Shown: positions 44,498 through 47,760 of the stretch, piece by piece
Numbering within the stretch: the first letter of the stretch is position 1
How the letters are laid out: each line of letters opens with the position of its first letter
Assembly (NCBI GenBank): GCA_024684455.1
Contig: JAIKWU010000032.1
Coordinates: 1 to 47,760 of the forward strand
DNA length: 47,760 nt
Reading direction: 5' to 3'
DNA from: Bacteroidaceae bacterium
GTDB lineage: Bacteria; Bacteroidota; Bacteroidia; Bacteroidales; Bacteroidaceae
The notes under the pieces: generated by a model
Seen by the model: the letters and a program-made list of their open reading frames with translations, nothing else
Database searches by the model: none
What the model was told of the DNA's origin: nothing
Position numbers and translations under genes: made by a program

Positions 44498-45292
44498 TCA
44501 GACGCTTACTACCCCCTTGATGTGTTCCCACGGGTCGTAGCCTTCGAGCGTGAAGTCCTCGTATTCGAACGAGAAGATGTCCTTCACGTCAGGATTGATA
44601 CGCATCGTCGGGAGAGGCCTGGGAGAGCGGGTCAGTTGCAACTTCACCTGCTCGAGGTGGTTGAGGTAGATGTGCGTGTCGCCCGTCGTATAGACAAAGT
44701 CGCCTGGACGCAGACCGCACACCTGTGCCATCATCATCGTCAGCAGCGAGTATGAGGCAATGTTAAACGGAACGCCCAGAAACGTGTCGGCACTGCGCTG
44801 GTAGAGTTGGCACGAAAGCCGTCCGTCGGCCACGTAGAACTGGAATAGGATGTGACACGGCGGAAGGTTCATGTTGTTGATGTCAGCCACGTTCCAGGCC
44901 GAGACAATCATGCGGCGCGAGTCGGGATTGTTCTTTATCTGATCGACCACCTGCTGAATCTGGTCGATGTGTCCACCCTGATAGTCGGGCCACGAGCGCC
45001 ACTGATAGCCGTAGATGTGCCCCAGCCCGCCATCGGCGTCTGCCCATTCGTTCCAGATGCGCACGCCGTGCTCCTGCAGATAATGAACATTTGTGTCGCC
45101 GCGCAGAAACCACAACAGTTCGTAGATGATAGACTTCAGGTGCAGTTTCTTCGTTGTCAGAAGCGGAAATCCGTCTTCAAGATTAAAGCGCATCTGATGG
45201 CCGAACACAGACATCGTACCTGTGCCCGTACGATCGTCCTTCTTCACGCCTTCGTTCAGAATGCGGTCGAGCAAGTCGAGATATTGTTTCAT
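44498..45292 (-). CDS. thyA: Thymidylate synthase
   Basis: Makes dTMP from dUMP with methylene-THF. 264 aa from [15 protein letters not shown]; the longer frame to 45331 runs into the promoter. [28 protein letters not shown], nucleophile Cys146 in [34 protein letters not shown], and the C-terminal [14 protein letters not shown]. Normal E. coli-type ThyA. Own promoter upstream. Confidence 0.98.
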   Translation of the reverse strand: MKQYLDLLDRILNEGVKKDDRTGTGTMSVFGHQMRFNLEDGFPLLTTKKLHLKSIIYELLWFLRGDTNVHYLQEHGVRIWNEWADADGGLGHIYGYQWRSWPDYQGGHIDQIQQVVDQIKNNPDSRRMIVSAWNVADINNMNLPPCHILFQFYVADGRLSCQLYQRSADTFLGVPFNIASYSLLTMMMAQVCGLRPGDFVYTTGDTHIYLNHLEQVKLQLTRSPRPLPTMRINPDVKDIFSFEYEDFTLEGYDPWEHIKGVVSV

Positions 45293-45317
45293 CGCTGTTG
45301 TTCTATGATTACAATGG

Positions 45318-45349
45318 CAAAGATACGACAAATAAGTCTGTTGAGCAAA
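45318..45349 (-). promoter_or_regulatory. thyA promoter
   Basis: Minus strand TTTG (45346-45349), a 20-base spacer and TATCTTTG (45318-45325), 25 bases before the thyA ATG. The adjoining 45350-45390 holds a short tandem run of CAATTAT. Confidence 0.72.
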
Positions 45350-45460
45350 TTTTCAATTATCAATTATCAATTATTTATCGTACCTTTACAGCGATGTAGC
45401 GTCAGGGAAGCCAATTCTGCCCCTTCACAGCAGCAGGAACATCATACATGTATAACAGCA

Positions 45461-47272
45461 TTAAGCAGTTGCCGTAGCAGCCCCTTGCTCGAGCGTGTGT
45501 GCCAGTTTGTCGATGTTCAGGCTGCGTGCTGAGGCGTCGAGTATTTCTTTATATACCCCACCCTTTTGATAAAGTTCGTCGGGATGGCCCGACTGCTCGA
45601 CCCGACCGTCACGAAGGGCATAGACGACGTCGGCATCGATGATTTGCGAGATGTTGTGACTGATGATGACAACAGTACGATTTTGCTTGATGGCATCAAT
45701 GCTGGCTTTAATCTGCTCGGTGGCCACGGCATCGAGGCTGGCGGTCGGTTCGTCGAGGAAGATGATGGGTGGATTCTTGAGGAACATGCGGGCAATAGCA
45801 ATACGCTGCTGCTGGCCTCCCGACAGGGCAGTGGCCTGACTCTGCAGGCCTTTGGGCAGACGCATGACCTGATCGTAGATGAAGGCTTTGCGTGCGGCTT
45901 CGATGACCTCTGCCTCCGTGGCATCGGGCTTGCCGTAGCGAATGTTCTCCTCGATCGTCCCCTCGAAAATGTGGTTCTTCTGCAACACCAGCCCGATGTT
46001 GTCGCGGAGATAATGGGTGTCGTAGTCGGTCAGCGGGGTGCCATCGAGAAGAATTTCACCTGTGTCAGGCATGTAGAACTTGTCGAGAAGATTGACGATG
46101 GTGGACTTGCCTGCCCCTGAGAGGCCGACGAGGGCAGTAATCTTGCCTGCCTCAATGGACATGTTGATGTGGTGGAGGGCCTTCGTCCCGTTGGGATAGG
46201 TGAAATCGACATCGCGCAGGGTGAAGGTGCCTTGAATGGGCGCAGGACGCGCAGTGCCTGTAGGTTCGACCTCTTCTTCGGCATCGAGGATATTGAAAAA
46301 GCCTTCGGCATAGATGAGGGCGTCGTTGAGCGTGTCGAAGATGCGATGGAGTTGGGTGATGGGCGCAGTGACGTTGGCGAAGAGCATGACGTGGTACATG
46401 ATCTTACCGATGGTCATGCCTGGATACTGAATCAAGACGAGATAGGCAGTGAGAATGATGATGAGGACAGTACCGACTTGCTGAACAAGGCTCTTCATAC
46501 CATCGAAGTAGAAGGAGGTCTTGCGCACCTTCATCTGATTGTCTGTGAACTGGGTCTGTATGTCCCATTGCTTCTTGCTCTCGATACCCTCACGATTGAA
46601 AGACTTGACGACGTTCATGCTCTCAATGATGCCAACGATGCCGTTCGACTTGAGTTCACGAAACATTCGCATGTTGCTGCGCCACCCTTTCAGACGACGT
46701 GCCTGCGCAATGGTTATCCAAATGTAGATGGGCACGATGAACAAGGCCGTCAGTCCTACATACACATTGGCAGCAAACATGAGAATGAGGGCCAGCAAGG
46801 CACTGGTAAAGAGCGGCAGCAGGTCGATGAAAACACTTTGCACCGTCGTGGACAGACTGCCCACACCCTGGTCGATGCGCGTCTGAAGTTTACCCGTCTC
46901 ATTGCCTGAACGTGAAAAAAATGCCATGCGATAAGTAAGGATGCGATCGACCACTGCCTGCGAGAGGTCTTTGCTGACCATAATGCGCATTCGCTCACCA
47001 TAATAGTTCTGAGCGAAACGTATCACTGCCGCAACGACCTCCTTGCCCAGCAGAATAATGGTAATGATGGTGAGAATGCGCACAGCCTGACTCCAATCAA
47101 AGCCTTCTGGCACCACCAAATCATTGATGGCATCGACCGTTCGGTCAAGCACAATAGCATTAATCTGTGCAATGAACGAACCTATCAGCGTGAGCACCAG
47201 CGTAGCCACGACCATCCATTTGTAGGGACGGACGTAGGGTGCAATCTTTCGCATTAAAGCAATCAGACTCAT
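45461..47272 (-). CDS. ABC exporter, fused permease and ATPase
   Basis: 603 aa half-transporter (type IV/MsbA-like fold) from MSLIALMRKIAPYVRPYK; the frame to 47305 overlaps the terminator of the upstream gene. Six membrane helices in the first ~310 residues (VATLVLTLIGSFIAQINAIV, IITIILLGKEVVAAVI, LLPLFTSALLALILMFAANVYVGL, VLIIILTAYLVLI). The ATPase domain: Walker A GLSGAGKST, Q-loop LVLQKNHIFEGTI, signature LSGGQQQR, Walker B IIFLDEP, H-loop ISHN. Works as a dimer in the inner membrane. Substrate unknown (lipid or peptide-like molecules are usual). Confidence 0.93.
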   Translation of the reverse strand: MSLIALMRKIAPYVRPYKWMVVATLVLTLIGSFIAQINAIVLDRTVDAINDLVVPEGFDWSQAVRILTIITIILLGKEVVAAVIRFAQNYYGERMRIMVSKDLSQAVVDRILTYRMAFFSRSGNETGKLQTRIDQGVGSLSTTVQSVFIDLLPLFTSALLALILMFAANVYVGLTALFIVPIYIWITIAQARRLKGWRSNMRMFRELKSNGIVGIIESMNVVKSFNREGIESKKQWDIQTQFTDNQMKVRKTSFYFDGMKSLVQQVGTVLIIILTAYLVLIQYPGMTIGKIMYHVMLFANVTAPITQLHRIFDTLNDALIYAEGFFNILDAEEEVEPTGTARPAPIQGTFTLRDVDFTYPNGTKALHHINMSIEAGKITALVGLSGAGKSTIVNLLDKFYMPDTGEILLDGTPLTDYDTHYLRDNIGLVLQKNHIFEGTIEENIRYGKPDATEAEVIEAARKAFIYDQVMRLPKGLQSQATALSGGQQQRIAIARMFLKNPPIIFLDEPTASLDAVATEQIKASIDAIKQNRTVVIISHNISQIIDADVVYALRDGRVEQSGHPDELYQKGGVYKEILDASARSLNIDKLAHTLEQGAATATA

Positions 47273-47290
47273 AACTCTACATGATAAAAA

Positions 47291-47320
47291 AGGAGTGGCT
47301 TGCATTCACAAGCCACTCCT
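47291..47320 (-). terminator. Terminator after exbD-like gene
   Basis: AGGAGTGGCTTG (47291-47302) and its exact complement 47309-47320, loop CATTCA; read on the minus strand it runs into TTTTTT. It lies 29 bases after the ExbD-like stop and just before the ABC exporter gene. Confidence 0.88.
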
Positions 47321-47348
47321 CCATTATGCTAAACCAGCGGCAAGGATT

Positions 47349-47759
47349 CTATTCGCGTGGTTTGTTTGCGGAATAAACAATCTTAAGTGCGTAGGCCTTA
47401 CGAAGCACCTGCTTCACGTCGGTCATAATACCCATTGGGGTGTTGTGGTCGGCTTTCAGCGAAACGGTGAAGAAAGGCTTGTCCACCTCAGCAAGTTCAT
47501 TGCGTTCTGAATAGACATAGTCATAGACTTCAGCAGGCTCTGCATACTTGTCGTTCAACTGGATACGTGTACCGGAACCCACCTGTGCTCGCATCGCCTC
47601 AGTCGGCTGACCGATGTAGATGAACGAGGTACAGGACTTACGAGCCAGTTTCTCCAGTTGCGTACCCGTCGGCTTGTCGAACTTCACCATCAACGTCACC
47701 TCACGCATGGTCGTTACCATCATGAAGAAGAACAGAATGGTGAAAATCAAGTCGGGGAG
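47349..47759 (-). CDS. ExbD/TolR-family biopolymer transport protein, 5' partial
   Basis: About 136 residues visible; the frame continues out of the right edge, so the N-terminus is missing. LPDLIFTILFFFMMVTTMREV is the single membrane helix with the key Asp of ExbD/TolR proton channels. The periplasmic part carries YIGQPTEAMRAQVGSGTRIQLNDKY and ends TDVKQVLRKAYALKIVYSANKPRE, as in Bacteroidetes ExbD. With ExbB (MotA/TolQ) and TonB it would energise outer-membrane transport; those genes are expected outside the window. A terminator separates it from the ABC exporter. Confidence 0.9.
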   Translation of the reverse strand, partial: LPDLIFTILFFFMMVTTMREVTLMVKFDKPTGTQLEKLARKSCTSFIYIGQPTEAMRAQVGSGTRIQLNDKYAEPAEVYDYVYSERNELAEVDKPFFTVSLKADHNTPMGIMTDVKQVLRKAYALKIVYSANKPRE

Positions 47760-47760
47760 A

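Overview
The window reads as one piece of a Bacteroidales chromosome, most likely Prevotellaceae (Prevotella or a close relative). Evidence: promoters follow the Bacteroidetes form (TTTG or TTG, about 20 bases, TAnnTTTG) in front of many genes; Bacteroidetes-only families occur (DUF5606, a long NusB, a DUF4859-like surface protein with a type IX-style C-terminal tail, a lone AICAR transformylase); and gene orders are typical of the group (ilvD-ilvB-ilvN-thioesterase-ilvC; debranching enzyme-GT4-GH57). Both ends cut a gene: KDPG aldolase at the left, an ExbD/TolR protein at the right. There are no rRNA genes, CRISPR arrays or insertion sequences; one tRNA gene (Lys, CTT) is present.

Layout. 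1-3.6 kb: end of eda, a four-unit palindromic repeat array, then a likely acquired module: a strong promoter, a roughly 300-nt highly structured leader RNA, an EcoRI-family adenine methyltransferase, a cruciform-forming repeat and a DUF262-HNH nuclease. 3.6-9.9 kb (minus): nusB-yajC-ybbR-coaE-DUF5606-xylB-xylA, apparently one transcription unit driven by two identical 50-bp promoter repeats. 10-14.9 kb (plus): a tightly overlapping operon of a DUF3298 lipoprotein, rsmG, an MBL-fold hydrolase, a sigma-54-type activator with an altered GAFTGA loop, lptE and an agmatine-deiminase-family gene. 15-20.3 kb (minus): lone AICAR transformylase-small basic protein-serS, deoD, mtgA and an OmpA-like lipoprotein. 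20.3-20.9 kb is a repeat-rich gap with a 23-bp inverted repeat. 20.9-23.9 kb: proS, msrA, tRNA-Lys and a Crp/Fnr regulator. 24-28.9 kb (plus): a glycogen cluster whose GH57 member appears to have lost its catalytic residues. 29.2-31.8 kb: a large modular surface protein. 31.9-37.9 kb (minus): branched-chain amino-acid operon. 38.2-47.8 kb (minus): ExbD, ABC exporter, thyA, folA, ispE, ligA, a small lipoprotein, a PL11 rhamnogalacturonan lyase and an HD-domain protein.

Most of the window is core metabolism. The least ordinary parts are (1) the structured leader RNA with its methyltransferase/DUF262-HNH pair; (2) a dispersed repeat family, seen three times, each made of exactly four 18-bp palindromes on a 22-bp period in intergenic DNA; (3) a duplicated promoter before nusB; and (4) a degenerate GH57 protein with a histone-H1-like tail. 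All functional calls come from reading protein sequence and context; no database search was run.
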